Shown: positions 35,211 through 47,584 of the stretch, one piece after another
How the letters are laid out: each line of letters begins with the position of its first letter
How positions within the stretch are numbered: the stretch's first letter is position 1
NCBI RefSeq assembly: GCF_000313755.1
Contig: NZ_AMZB01000138.1
Location: 186,001 to 250,000, forward strand
Length of the DNA stretch: 64,000 nt
Reading direction: 5' to 3'
Source: Pseudomonas nitroreducens TX1
Lineage (GTDB): Bacteria > Pseudomonadota > Gammaproteobacteria > Pseudomonadales > Pseudomonadaceae
Program-made: the position numbers and the translations under genes
Notes under the pieces: generated by a model
What the model saw: only the letters and a program-made list of their open reading frames with translations
Told to the model about the DNA's origin: nothing
Database searches by the model: none

Positions 35211-38200
35211 CTACTTCTCGATATCCCAGAACACCCAGGATTTCGGCCGGGTACCTGAAGCAGGCGGTACCGCTTCGCAGCCTTGCAGCGACGAGTCGGT
35301 GGCACAGGTGCCGCCGCCAATGATGAAGGGTTTTTGCGTGCCGTCATCGAGCTGGACGATCCCCGCCACCGGCGAGGGCGGCAGCCCACCCCCCGCGATC
35401 ACTTCAAAGCGGTCGCCGGTGGCCGATGCATTCAGGTAGTTGATGTTGTAATTGCGTGCCGTACCCAGGCCGACGCAGCTGGTGCTGTTTGCAACCTGTG
35501 GGGCATGGGTACTGAAGGTGATGGTGTCGAACAGCAGCAGGGCGGAAGTCACCACCTGCTCGGTAGACGCCAATCCCAGGTACCAGCCCTTGGGATGCGA
35601 GGCGAGGTCGGAATTGCTGGGCGTAGCGGTACCGGTAATTCCCAGCAGGGACGCGTTGCAGATGACGTTGGCGCCGCAGGTGGCATTCTCCGAGGTCAGC
35701 CAGGTCGAAGCGCTCGGGTTGTCCCGCAGGGCGTAGAAGCGGTTTGCGACGCTGGAGGCGGAGGTATAGCTGAGTAGCGGCTTTTCGCGATCCCCCGATC
35801 CCAGCAGGAGCAGATACTGCCCATTGGTGAAGGCCACCTCCGGCCCGTAGAGGAACTTGCGGTTGGCGGTACAGCTGGACGCGGTGTTGCAGCCCAGCGC
35901 GGCAATCCTGGTCATGGTCCAGTTGGTCGGCGCCGTAGTGCCGATGGCGCTGGCGGCGTCCACCCCGGATATCCGATAGACGTTGCCGCCCAGATCGGCA
36001 GCGTAGCCATAGACCGCCTGACCGGCACTATTGGTCACCATGGTCACATCGCCGACAACCCCGCGATCAGTGGTGAAGGTTTTCAGCACTGCTCCGGTAT
36101 CGGCATCAATGATGTAGATCCGGTTGCCCTTGGACGAGCTGGTGCAGGTATTGGGATCGCCATCCTCGCAGTTGTCGTAGCCCCCCCCCATGGCCAGGAT
36201 CGTGGAATTGCCGCCGCCATAACCGGCAGCCTTGAAGGCCGTCGGGGTGGCCCAGGTCTGGCCGATATCACTGAAGCCGGAAGTGCAACCGGTGTCGTTG
36301 GTCAGGTTGGGGCAACCGATCTTCCATTTCAGGGACGGGCTGGCCGGTGAGCTCACATTGAAGGCATACAGCGCACGGCCGCCACGGCGCATCGCCGCGT
36401 AGATCCAGGTGCTGGTGCCTTGACGCACGGTGGTGATCGATCCGTCCATGCCATAGGACTTGGGCTGCGGCGTTGGCGTACCGGTGGTATGGCCAGGGAA
36501 TGCAATGGTGACGCTGTTGTCACGCAGCCGCTTGATGTTGGGGTAGAACTCCGGCGGCATGAACGACCAGAGTTCGCTACCGGCGGGGACTGAACCAATG
36601 GAGCTGGTGCGGTTGCCATTGATGGCCCGCAGCATCCCATCGTTACCGCCGTAATAGACCACGACCTGGGGTGACGCTGCAGTACCGTAATTGATGGCCG
36701 CCGGCCGCGAGTGCACCACATCGCCATGCACGGAGGGGCGTACCTCGGTCAGGTTGGAGTTGGTATTTTCGTCCTGGCTGTCGTCTCCACGAGCCCAGTT
36801 GATCAGGAGGTCGCGCTCCGTGGTGTTCGCGGTGCCCAACAGCCCGATGGCGGTTCCGTTGCTGGTATCGAAGTTGGTCAAGGCGGTGCAATCGGTGGCG
36901 CTGCAGGTCTTGACGGTTCGCGTGCCGCCCTGGCGCAGGCGGTAGGCCTGGGCGCCTTTCTCGACGATGTTGCCGTCCGGATAGTTCGAAGCGTCGGCTC
37001 CGGAGATGGTCAGGCAGCCACCCTGAGGTTTGAACTGCCAGTAGTTGTCAGTCGAGTTGGGTGTCCAGAAGCTGCGAGCGCATTCGGTGATGAACCCGGT
37101 GCTGCTGTTGATGGCGCTGCGGTCGTCGGCATCCACAGTCTTCAGCGCGCCTCCGACCATACCCAGCTTGTATTGCTTGAGGTTGCCAGCCCAACGGGGG
37201 AAGGAATCGGTGTCGGGCCGGAACATCCCGACGAACACCTGGTTCAGGTAGGTGCTCTGGGTATTGACGCTGACCGGCAGGGTGACCGAAGCGAACACAC
37301 TGTTGGTGGCCTGGATCTCGGAGAAAATGGCGTTCAGCGCATCGGCGATCTCGCTGCCGTTGGAGCTCACGTCGAAGTACTTGCCGCTGCTGACGTTGGC
37401 CATGCTCTTGAGCAGGGCGGTCCAGCCGGGGCCCTGCCCGGTAGCCACCTTGTTGATATCCACGGTGTAGGTGGTAATCGCGAGCGAGCTCTTCTTCATG
37501 AAGCGCGACCACTCATCCGCCACGTTATCCTGGGAGCCGCTGGGTGAAATGGGTATGGCCGTCGTATTACCGCCCGCCGCGCTCAGCGCATCGGTGGCCT
37601 GGGTCAAGTCGTTGTTATTGTCCTGTGCCGCACCGTTGCTGATGTAGATAATGAAGTTCTTCGCACAGCCTGCAACAATGGGATTCGCATAAGGACTCCC
37701 CGCTTTCGAAGGTAGAGCGTTGCCGCTCAAGGCATAGATGGCATTGGAAGCCGTACCGCCAGCAGTGTTACCGGTGTAGTCGGTTTTCTCTTTCTGGTTG
37801 CCGGCATAGGGAGCACTGGCCGAGTAATACAGCCAAGCTTCCTCCATTGCCTTGGCAGCCTTGCCGCCGTTGGATTTGTCGGCCCCAACATCCAGAGCAT
37901 TGACCAGAGCCTGGTATTTGGGCTTGTTCGTCGCATCAAGCAGACGGATCGCTGCCCGTACATAGGCGCCATCGTTGCCCTTGTTGCCCCCGCCGGACTC
38001 GGTGTACATCATCAGGCCGACACGGAACTTGCTGGCCGCCAGGCCATTGATCACCGAGACCAGAGCGGCTTTTTCGTTGGTGAATGGCGTATTCCAGTTG
38101 GCGGTATTGTCCAGGATGATAAGTACGTTGGGCGCATCCGCGGAATTGGGCGGCGTGCCGACGAACAGGTCGATATCCTCGGCGAACACGGCCATGGAGC

Positions 38201-38264
38201 AAGCGAAGAGCGCGCAGAGTGCAAAGGCGCGTCGGAACAGCCTGAGATTGCGTTGAGCTTTCAT
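35211..38264 (-). CDS. pilY1: PilY1-like pilus tip adhesin
   Basis: 1017 aa. A signal peptide (LRLFRRAFALCALFACSMAV) precedes an N-terminal von Willebrand A-like domain (PNVLIILDNTANWN, whose MIDAS is altered from DxSxS). From about residue 600 a C-terminal beta-propeller (PF05567) follows, with VYYGGNDGMLRAING, MDGSITTVRQGTSTWIYAAM and an RIYIIDADTGAVLKTF strand. The start at 38264 was chosen because GGAG lies 7 bases upstream; an ATG at 38270 overlaps the pilX stop. It promotes pilus extension and adhesion. Confidence 0.88.
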   Translation of the reverse strand: MKAQRNLRLFRRAFALCALFACSMAVFAEDIDLFVGTPPNSADAPNVLIILDNTANWNTPFTNEKAALVSVINGLAASKFRVGLMMYTESGGGNKGNDGAYVRAAIRLLDATNKPKYQALVNALDVGADKSNGGKAAKAMEEAWLYYSASAPYAGNQKEKTDYTGNTAGGTASNAIYALSGNALPSKAGSPYANPIVAGCAKNFIIYISNGAAQDNNNDLTQATDALSAAGGNTTAIPISPSGSQDNVADEWSRFMKKSSLAITTYTVDINKVATGQGPGWTALLKSMANVSSGKYFDVSSNGSEIADALNAIFSEIQATNSVFASVTLPVSVNTQSTYLNQVFVGMFRPDTDSFPRWAGNLKQYKLGMVGGALKTVDADDRSAINSSTGFITECARSFWTPNSTDNYWQFKPQGGCLTISGADASNYPDGNIVEKGAQAYRLRQGGTRTVKTCSATDCTALTNFDTSNGTAIGLLGTANTTERDLLINWARGDDSQDENTNSNLTEVRPSVHGDVVHSRPAAINYGTAASPQVVVYYGGNDGMLRAINGNRTSSIGSVPAGSELWSFMPPEFYPNIKRLRDNSVTIAFPGHTTGTPTPQPKSYGMDGSITTVRQGTSTWIYAAMRRGGRALYAFNVSSPASPSLKWKIGCPNLTNDTGCTSGFSDIGQTWATPTAFKAAGYGGGNSTILAMGGGYDNCEDGDPNTCTSSSKGNRIYIIDADTGAVLKTFTTDRGVVGDVTMVTNSAGQAVYGYAADLGGNVYRISGVDAASAIGTTAPTNWTMTRIAALGCNTASSCTANRKFLYGPEVAFTNGQYLLLLGSGDREKPLLSYTSASSVANRFYALRDNPSASTWLTSENATCGANVICNASLLGITGTATPSNSDLASHPKGWYLGLASTEQVVTSALLLFDTITFSTHAPQVANSTSCVGLGTARNYNINYLNASATGDRFEVIAGGGLPPSPVAGIVQLDDGTQKPFIIGGGTCATDSSLQGCEAVPPASGTRPKSWVFWDIEK

Positions 38265-38266
38265 CG

Positions 38267-38755
38267 TCATACTCCGCACACTGCAAGCTTCTGCGTATTG
38301 GTCAGTTGTACTCGCACACCCGACCGCACCTTGACCGCCGCCCCGCTCACCGCATCGGTGACCGTGGCATTGAGTTCCCAGACGGTATTCCAGTCCTGGC
38401 TGCACATGGGCTGAGTCTGCTGGCCGCAGAGCGAGGCAACCGAACTCTGCTTGGCGCTCAGGCAGACCGGGACAGCCATCGAGACCTGATAGTCGGTAGT
38501 GCCGTCATTGTTGATATCGACATTGAGCTGTTCCGCCTGTGGCGCAGTAGTAAACGCCGACCCCAGTACCCGCTCGATGCCGATATTGGCCGAGGCGATC
38601 GCCTCGTTGCGGAACTGCATGTTGCCCACCGCCTGGAGATTGGTGCCGCTGAGGGTGTAGGCGCTGCCCACCATCAGCATCAGCATCAGCAACATCACCA
38701 GGGCAACCACCAGGGTCGCGCCGCGCTGGCCGACCCGCTTGCCGTTCATCTTCAT
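38267..38755 (-). CDS. pilX: Minor pilin PilX
   Basis: 162 aa. The basic leader and RGATLVVALVMLLMLMLMVG give a type IV pilin-like helix in which Ala/Thr replaces the usual Phe at the cleavage site. This is the PilX N-terminus (PilX_N family), including LQAVGNMQFRNEAIASANIG. C-terminal half with four cysteines. Overlaps pilW at its start by 4 bp and pilY1 by its stop. Part of the tip complex. Confidence 0.88.
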   Translation of the reverse strand: MKMNGKRVGQRGATLVVALVMLLMLMLMVGSAYTLSGTNLQAVGNMQFRNEAIASANIGIERVLGSAFTTAPQAEQLNVDINNDGTTDYQVSMAVPVCLSAKQSSVASLCGQQTQPMCSQDWNTVWELNATVTDAVSGAAVKVRSGVRVQLTNTQKLAVCGV

Positions 38756-39867
38756 GGCGTCTGCCTCCGCCGGGAAACGTTCACCAGCGTGGCGCTGGAG
38801 GTGAACAGGTGCCGTTTGTAGCCATCGGTGTAGGGGCCAAGCGTGGCCCCGCCCAAGGCAAAGGTCTTGTCGGAGCTGTATCCGGGGGTCGTGGTGCGCG
38901 CACGGGCGAGAACATAGAGCCGCGCCTGGACGACGTTGATCAGTTCGGCGGCTGTGCAGGAGGTGGAACCGCAATGCACGAAGTTGCCGTCGGGTATCCC
39001 GTCGCCCCGGTTGGTGGGCGAGGTCTTGGTGGTGATGTCGGCCCAGGACACGGCCTGTGCATAGTTCACCGCGGCGCCGGCATCGCTCAGGTTGTCCAGC
39101 CCCAACTCGACGCGGAACGCCTCCACCCCCTCGATCAGCGGCAGCGCTGGCTGGAGCACGCTGGGAGCGGTGCCGTCGGGCGAATCGAACTGTGCGCGCA
39201 TCAGGGTGGGAATGCCGTCGCCACTCGTCACGGCATAGGTGCGCACGTAATAGACGTTGGTGATGAACTTGCGCCGCTCGGCCAGGGTCGTGCAGTCCCG
39301 CTTGTGCAGCAGGAAACCGCTGGTGCCCAGAACGAAGGCATTGGCGGTTTCCGAGTCGCAGAACGAGGACTGGAAATACACCTTGCCACTGACCTCCGCC
39401 GCGCAATTGCCTACTCCCGGCGAGCAGGTTTCGGCATGGCGGATCACTACCACATCGGAATTGGCGGCGAGGTTGGTGATGATCGATGAACAGCCGCTGG
39501 GCACCGCCGAATAGGTTTGCACGACGATTCCCACGGCGTTGACCTTGTCCTGCGGCGTCCAGGTAGAGAACTCAGAGCACACTGGCGCGAGGGCCGTGGG
39601 CACGTCGGCAGGGATGTCGCTGGCCGTGAGGTCATCGAACTGCGGCACGTAGCCGTTCCAGAAACCGGCATGGGCGAAGTCTTCCTGCAGCAGCCCGATC
39701 GCGAAGCGACCGTTCTCGATCAGCGAGTTGGTCTTGGCCATGTCGTCGTTGGCCCGCCGCAGGTTCAGGTAAAGCGTCAGGACGCCCGCCATGATCAGCA
39801 GACTGACGGTGGCTGCGACCATCAGCTCGACCAGGGTGAAACCCTGCTGCCGGGTTGCGCGCCTCAT
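38752..39867 (-). CDS. pilW: Minor pilin PilW
   Basis: 371 aa. The prepilin site QQG/FTLVELMVAATVSLLIMAGV is followed by the typical NLRRANDDMAKTNSLIENGR and FAHAGFWNGYV. The C-terminal domain (SWADITTKTSPTNRGDGIPD) is long. A start at 39867 (MRRATRQQGF) was chosen; the upstream frame is out of step with the family. Coupled to pilV (4-bp overlap) and pilX. Confidence 0.88.
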   Translation of the reverse strand: MRRATRQQGFTLVELMVAATVSLLIMAGVLTLYLNLRRANDDMAKTNSLIENGRFAIGLLQEDFAHAGFWNGYVPQFDDLTASDIPADVPTALAPVCSEFSTWTPQDKVNAVGIVVQTYSAVPSGCSSIITNLAANSDVVVIRHAETCSPGVGNCAAEVSGKVYFQSSFCDSETANAFVLGTSGFLLHKRDCTTLAERRKFITNVYYVRTYAVTSGDGIPTLMRAQFDSPDGTAPSVLQPALPLIEGVEAFRVELGLDNLSDAGAAVNYAQAVSWADITTKTSPTNRGDGIPDGNFVHCGSTSCTAAELINVVQARLYVLARARTTTPGYSSDKTFALGGATLGPYTDGYKRHLFTSSATLVNVSRRRQTP

Positions 39868-40415
39868 AGCGTGGCCACCCGCACGACGGTGGTGACCACA
39901 CGCCGGCACAGGTCATTGGCGCAGCCTGTGCCGTTGTAGCTGCCACTGCCACAGGACACGCTGGTGGGCGGTGCCGAAACAGGGCTCATACCCTGCCAAG
40001 CCACCGTGATCATGTACTGGTTGCTGCCCAGCGACTGGATGCAACCACGGCCGCCCAGCATCGCACCGGCCTTGACGTTGCCGCCACCAACCTCGGCAGC
40101 GCCCTGGAGGCTGTTGCACCAGTCCGCCAGATCCGACTGCTGGCGCGTGGCTGTGGTGGTCGGACAGGTCATGCCCGAGCCAACCGGTGAAGTGGTCCCG
40201 GTCACGTAGTTGGCCGCGTTGTTGGCGTTGGCCAACATCCGGCTGGAGATGTCGTTGAGCAGCAGCAACGCCTGGGCGCGCTGGTAGGACTCCATATCCG
40301 ACAGTTGCATGCGCATCTGCAGCTTGGCGAGGCCGAGCAGGCCCAGCGAGATGATCAGGATGCTGATCAGCAGTTCGATCAGGGTCAAACCTCGTTGCCG
40401 CCGGAAGGTCGCCAT
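39864..40415 (-). CDS. pilV: Minor pilin PilV
   Basis: 183 aa. The prepilin site QRG/LTLIELLISILIISLGLLGL is followed by QMRMQLSDMESYQRAQALLL, as in PilV. The C-terminal domain is Cys-rich (CANDLCRRVV). The ATG at 40415 was preferred over the GTG at 40427, which would overlap the pilE stop. Second gene of the operon. Confidence 0.88.
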   Translation of the reverse strand: MATFRRQRGLTLIELLISILIISLGLLGLAKLQMRMQLSDMESYQRAQALLLLNDISSRMLANANNAANYVTGTTSPVGSGMTCPTTTATRQQSDLADWCNSLQGAAEVGGGNVKAGAMLGGRGCIQSLGSNQYMITVAWQGMSPVSAPPTSVSCGSGSYNGTGCANDLCRRVVTTVVRVATL

Positions 40416-40420
40416 GTCGG

Positions 40421-40810
40421 TCACCACTTGCCCGACGGCGACCTGCTGCCGTCGCTGCCTAGAGTCAGGTTGCCGTCGCTGGCCTGGGAGCCACTCGGGG
40501 TGAAGGTAATGGTGAAGGTCGGCGGCGTGCCGGAGCCGACGGTGATGTCATAGCTGTAATTGCTCGACACTTCGCTGGGCAGTGCGTAGCCGCCACTCTC
40601 CAACTGCGTCTTGCTGGCATAGGCGCGGTTGGCAAGCAGGTACTGCTGCTGCCGATTGGCGATATCCATCATCTGGGCCTGGGCCGCTGAGCGCTTGCCC
40701 CGGATGACGTACTGCTGGTAGCTCGGATAAGCGATGGCGGCCAGGATTGCCACTATCGCCGCGACTACCATCAATTCGATCAGGGTAAAACCACGGGAAC
40801 TAACCGGCAT
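40421..40810 (-). CDS. pilE: Type IV pilin-like protein PilE
   Basis: 129 aa. The prepilin site SRG/FTLIELMVVAAIVAILAAIA and the GKRSAAQAQMMDIANRQQQY helix identify the PilE minor pilin. The C-terminal part (YSYDITVGSGTPPTFTITFT) is the usual four-strand sheet. First gene of this operon; in P. aeruginosa pilE is last, so the order is inverted. The 580-bp gap upstream probably holds the promoter. Confidence 0.88.
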   Translation of the reverse strand: MPVSSRGFTLIELMVVAAIVAILAAIAYPSYQQYVIRGKRSAAQAQMMDIANRQQQYLLANRAYASKTQLESGGYALPSEVSSNYSYDITVGSGTPPTFTITFTPSGSQASDGNLTLGSDGSRSPSGKW

Positions 40811-41390
40811 TATCCAGACTCTCTTTTAACGGTCCTTTTTCAAAGACTCTATTAGTTAAATGGCGAATCGCCACCCCGCCGACCCGGTAATTCAATACCA
40901 ATCGTCGCCAGCGGGACCGCAATATAAGTAAATAGCTAACCAGAAAGTGCTGCTATTCCAACGCCTGAAAAGGCCCGGAGCGTCAGAAAATACGCGGCAT
41001 TAGAACGAAACTTCACATACGCGACAAGGGCCACTTCTCAAGCAGTCCAGCAACAGAATCAACGCCGAACAACTCTCCCGACCTCATCTTTTCGAACTTC
41101 CGTACCAATTATAAAAATCACATAAATAATTTGTGAAAAAAGCGTCAAACGAAGTTCAGGCGTCTGTATTAAATGCCGAGCGCAATTGCGTCGATCACAA
41201 TAAAAAAACGCAGAAAACTCGAAAACCGACGTGAATTTCAATAATCCGGGAAATTCTTCAGCGGTATTCATGAGCGAGCTATCGAGTCAAGTTCTTCGCG
41301 GATAAGAACGATGAAGACCGGAAATTATTTTTTCCAGGTCGAAAGGCAGGCGAAAAAATCGTCATGGCCGATCCGCCCAGGCAGTTCGTT
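40811..41390. other. 580-bp AT-rich region upstream of the pilin operon
   Basis: Visibly lower GC than either neighbour, with long A/T tracts around 41080-41240. On the reverse strand TTGACG (about 41145) and TATAAT (about 41110) could be promoter parts, but the spacing is wrong for a pair. TCACA-N9-TGTGA dyad near 41128-41146 and TGGCGAATCGCCA near 40860 are possible protein sites. A 70-codon leftward frame (41059-41271) has no ribosome site. Likely the pilE operator region. Confidence 0.5.
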
Positions 41391-42938
41391 TCAGGGCGGG
41401 CTGCGCCGCTCCTGCAGCAGGCCTACGAACCTGGCCAAGGGCATCGGTCGGTCAAAAAGGTACCCCTGCAGCACCCTCACCCCACGAGCGGCCAGGTACT
41501 GCCGCTGCTGCTCGGTCTCGACACCTTCGGCAATGATCATCAGGTCCAGCTTGCCGCACAGTTCGACGATGCTGTCCAGGACATGGGATGACAGCGCGTC
41601 CACTCCGATCATCGCCACGAAGCTCTTGTCGATCTTCAGCGCATCCACCTTGAAGCGGTGGAGGTAGGCCAGGCTTGAATTGCCGGTGCCGAAATCATCG
41701 ATGGCGAGCTTGACGCCCAACCCGTGGAGCTTGGCGAACAATTCGTCGGTCACTTCGCTGGAAACGATCAGCTCGCGCTCGGTGAGTTCAAGGGTCAGTT
41801 CCGGGCGATGAGGCAGAAAGCGCGCCTGGAAGGCCCGGCAATCCTCGAACAACCCAGTTTCGGTGCAGTGCCGGGCGCTGATGTTGAAGCTCAGGTGAAA
41901 GCCCTTGCCCAGCAGATGCCCGTGCGGCGCCAACCCGTCGGCGACCTGGCGGAACAGCTGTCGGGTCATCGAGACGATAAGGCCGGATCGTTCGGCCATG
42001 GGGATGAACAGATCAGGGCCGACCATGCCTTCACGTGGGTGGACCCAGCGCATCAGCACTTCCGCGCCGACCCACCGGCCGTCCCGGGCATCGACCAGCG
42101 GTTGCAGGTACGGCACGAATTCGCCAGCGAGCAAGGCCCGCTCCAGTTCCAGGCTTGGCGTCGCCGAGCGTCCCCACAGCCAGTAGCAGGCCATCCCGGA
42201 TACCCCGCCCAGCATCAGCATCAGCGCAACCAAGGGCAGCGAATCCTCGCGGATATGCTTCCATTGCGCCCCCGCGGGGAAGCCACCGATCACCTTGTAC
42301 GGAAAACGCTCGGAGGCCAGCTCGACATGCCCCAGCGGCAGCGGCGCGGGAATACCGTCCAACACGCGGCCCTGCTCGTCCATCCACTGTCGGCCAACCT
42401 GCAACTGCAGGTCGCTGCGCTGGTCGACCAGTTGCAGGGTGTTGCTCAGGTAGCGGCCATCCACGGTCGCCAGCGCGGCAAATCGCCCCTGCGCGAGGCG
42501 CAGGATCAGCAGCGCGTAATCGGGCGTCACCTCATTGCCCGCCATCATGCGTAGCTGACCCGCAACATACAGGTCAATGTCCAGCGGTGCCTGGAAGTCA
42601 CCAAACAGGGACGTGCAATAGATGTTGTCATTGCGGGTCAGGTTGACCGAGCGGACGAAAGGCACCACGGCCACCTGCTCGCGCAACACCAGGGTCGCGT
42701 CGTCGCAACCCTCATCCACATGCAGCAAGGCCACGCGTGCGGCGCCCGCCGCGTTGTTCAGCATGACATCGAACAGCCGCACCGCCTCGTTGGCGGCGGT
42801 CCGCGCTTCCACGGACAGGGTTCGCAGGCTCTGCCAATAAAGGATGGCGCTGCCCAACAGAAGCGGCAGCAGCGCCATGGAAACGGCGAAGACCAGACGG
42901 GGCAGCAGCCTGCGCCGGGCATAGCTGTGTAGCGGCAT
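41391..42938 (-). CDS. CSS-motif EAL-domain c-di-GMP phosphodiesterase
   Basis: 515 aa. TM1 at about 12-35, a periplasmic sensor domain with a CSS-like cysteine pair (GCDDATL and NIYCTSLFGD), TM2 at about 220-245, then an EAL domain. The signature is GAEVLMRW (EVL rather than EAL), but the metal and catalytic residues appear intact: FNISARHC, LELTERELI, IDDFGTGNSSL, DALKIDKSF, AEGVETEQQ and LQGYLFDRP. It should hydrolyse c-di-GMP under redox/DsbA control. The ATG at 42938 has AAGGA 7 bases upstream. Corresponds by position to the PAO1 EAL gene next to tRNA-Leu. Confidence 0.9.
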   Translation of the reverse strand: MPLHSYARRRLLPRLVFAVSMALLPLLLGSAILYWQSLRTLSVEARTAANEAVRLFDVMLNNAAGAARVALLHVDEGCDDATLVLREQVAVVPFVRSVNLTRNDNIYCTSLFGDFQAPLDIDLYVAGQLRMMAGNEVTPDYALLILRLAQGRFAALATVDGRYLSNTLQLVDQRSDLQLQVGRQWMDEQGRVLDGIPAPLPLGHVELASERFPYKVIGGFPAGAQWKHIREDSLPLVALMLMLGGVSGMACYWLWGRSATPSLELERALLAGEFVPYLQPLVDARDGRWVGAEVLMRWVHPREGMVGPDLFIPMAERSGLIVSMTRQLFRQVADGLAPHGHLLGKGFHLSFNISARHCTETGLFEDCRAFQARFLPHRPELTLELTERELIVSSEVTDELFAKLHGLGVKLAIDDFGTGNSSLAYLHRFKVDALKIDKSFVAMIGVDALSSHVLDSIVELCGKLDLMIIAEGVETEQQRQYLAARGVRVLQGYLFDRPMPLARFVGLLQERRSPP

Positions 42939-43099
42939 CCTTGTTCCTTGCGCGACGGCGCCGCGACCTGCGACGCATTGCCACTCCCCGGCGGGCAGCG
43001 ACATGGTTTGAGCTTAGAACAGCCCCGGCCACAGAGCGCCGGACGGCGGAACCCGTATAATCCCCGCCCTCTTCCACCTGATCGCTACAGAAGACACTC

Positions 43100-43615
43100 A
43101 TGCCCAAGCCGCAGCAGCTCAAGCCCCAGGGAGACTTCCCGCCCGCCACGCTCCTCCGCCGCTTCGCCGCGATGTTCTACGACTTCCTGCTCTGTGTGGC
43201 CTTGCTGATGGTGGTGACACTGATCTATCAGCAAGTGTTCCTGCGCCTGATCTACGGCAGCGAAAAGCTCCGGCTGCTGGCCGACCAGGGCGCGCTGACC
43301 GGTGACCCGCTGCTCTCCAGCCTGCTGTTCATCAGCGTGTTCGCCTTCTTCGCGAAGTTCTGGACCTACAGCGGCCAGACCCTGGGCATGCAGGTCTGGG
43401 GCGTGCGCGTGCAGAACGCCAACGGAACGCGCATCACGCTGATGCAGGCGCTGTTGCGTTTCGTCATCGCCATCGCCTCCTGGGGTTGCGCCGGCCTAGG
43501 CTTCCTCTGGATGCTCTGGGACAAGGACAGGCGCACCTGGCACGACCGCTATTCGGAAAGCGTGGTGATCCAGATCCCCAAGGCGGTGCGCAAGGCAACG
43601 CAGGGCCGCGGCTGA
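43100..43615 (+). CDS. RDD-family membrane protein
   Basis: 171 aa. The RDD motif is in LLRRFAAMFYDFLLCVALLM (Arg, then Asp), with three or four TM helices and the conserved TLGMQVWGVRV and WMLWDKDRRTWHDRYSESVV. Some RDD proteins are Na+(Li+)/H+ antiporters, but most are uncharacterised. Divergent from the EAL gene. Followed by a shared bidirectional terminator with lptG. Confidence 0.9.
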   Translation: MPKPQQLKPQGDFPPATLLRRFAAMFYDFLLCVALLMVVTLIYQQVFLRLIYGSEKLRLLADQGALTGDPLLSSLLFISVFAFFAKFWTYSGQTLGMQVWGVRVQNANGTRITLMQALLRFVIAIASWGCAGLGFLWMLWDKDRRTWHDRYSESVVIQIPKAVRKATQGRG

Positions 43616-43626
43616 ACCTCAGGCAA

Positions 43627-43655
43627 TAAAAAAGCCGGCGATTGCCGGCTTTTTC
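43627..43655. terminator. Bidirectional terminator between RDD gene and lptG
   Basis: AAAAAAGCCGGCG-ATT-GCCGGCTTTTT, symmetric A and T runs, between two convergent genes. Confidence 0.92.
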
Positions 43656-43684
43656 ATGACTGCAGGATCCATCCCACGAAGGGA

Positions 43685-44744
43685 TCAGCCTGCCCGCTTC
43701 AGCAGCAGGGTGCCGAGCAACGCACAGATCGCCGCCGGCACCAGCACCGCCAGCAGCGGCGGGAAGTTGAACACCTGGCTGGACGGGCCGAGCAGGTCCT
43801 GGGCGATGCGGAAGGTGAAGCCCACCAGCACCCCGGTGAACACGCGCTGCCCGAGGGTCACGCTGCGCAGCGGGCCGAAGATGAACGAGATCGCCATCAG
43901 CACCAGAGCCGCGGTCACCAACGGCTGCAGAATCTTGGTCCAGAACGCCAGCCAGTAGCGGTTGGAGCTCAGGCCCTGCTCCTGCAGGTAATGGATATAG
44001 CTCCACAGACCCGTGATCGACAGTGCCTCCGGTTCCATCACGACGGTATTGAGCAGTTGCGGGCTGAGCTGGATGTTCCAGGTCTCGCTCTGCCGGTTCA
44101 CGACCTCGCTGCGTTTTTCCGCGGCGTGCAGCACGGTGGTGGTCACATCCTGCAACTGCCACTGGTTGTTTTCGAAGACGGCCTGGCGGGCGAAGCTCGC
44201 GGTCTGCAGACGGCGGTTGTCGTCGAAGTTGTAGCGGGTCACGCCCAGCAGCACGCCGTCCGGCCGCACCACGTTGATGTGGATGAACTCATGCCCCTGG
44301 CGGTGCCACAGGCCCGACTTCGAGCTTTGCGAGCCGTTGCCGCTCTGGGCCAGGGCGCGGCCGCTCTGGGCAGCGGTTTCGGTGTAGGGAATCACGTATT
44401 CGCCGACCAGGATGCCGGCGAACATCAGCACCAGCATCGGCTTCATCACCGCCCAGACGATGCGCTGCAGCGACACGCCGGCGGCGCGCATGATGGTCAG
44501 CTCGCTGTTACTGGCCAGGGTACCCAGGCCCACCAGGCAGCCGATCAGCGCAGCCATGGGGAGCATGTCGTAGCCACGGCTCGGCGCGGTCAACAGGACG
44601 AACTTGAGGGCTTCGGTGAGGGTATAGCTGTCATCGATCTGCCCCAACTGGTCGACGAAGGCGAACAGCTCGGCCAGCCCGAGGATCACCCCGAGCACCG
44701 CGAGAATGGAAACGAAGACAGTCGTGCCGATGTAACGATCCAGC

Positions 44745-44752
<8 letters not shown>
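43685..44752 (-). CDS. lptG: LPS export ABC transporter permease LptG
   Basis: 355 aa. TM1 at about 8-33 (TVFVSILAVLGVILGLAELF), a loop containing AALIGCLVGLGTLASNSELTIMRAAG (the coupling helix that contacts LptB), further TM pairs, a periplasmic beta-jellyroll in the middle and two more TM helices at the C-terminus. It forms LptB2FG with LptF and moves LPS from the inner membrane to LptC. Start overlaps lptF end by 8 bp. Confidence 0.96.
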
Positions 44753-47550
<2,798 letters not shown>

Positions 47551-47584
47551 TGGCACCGTGCAATCTGCCGAAGGGATCGAACGC

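Noticed and set aside
41059..41271. 70-codon leftward frame upstream of pilE
   Set aside because: Lies in an AT-rich regulatory gap, no ribosome site, no recognisable motif.
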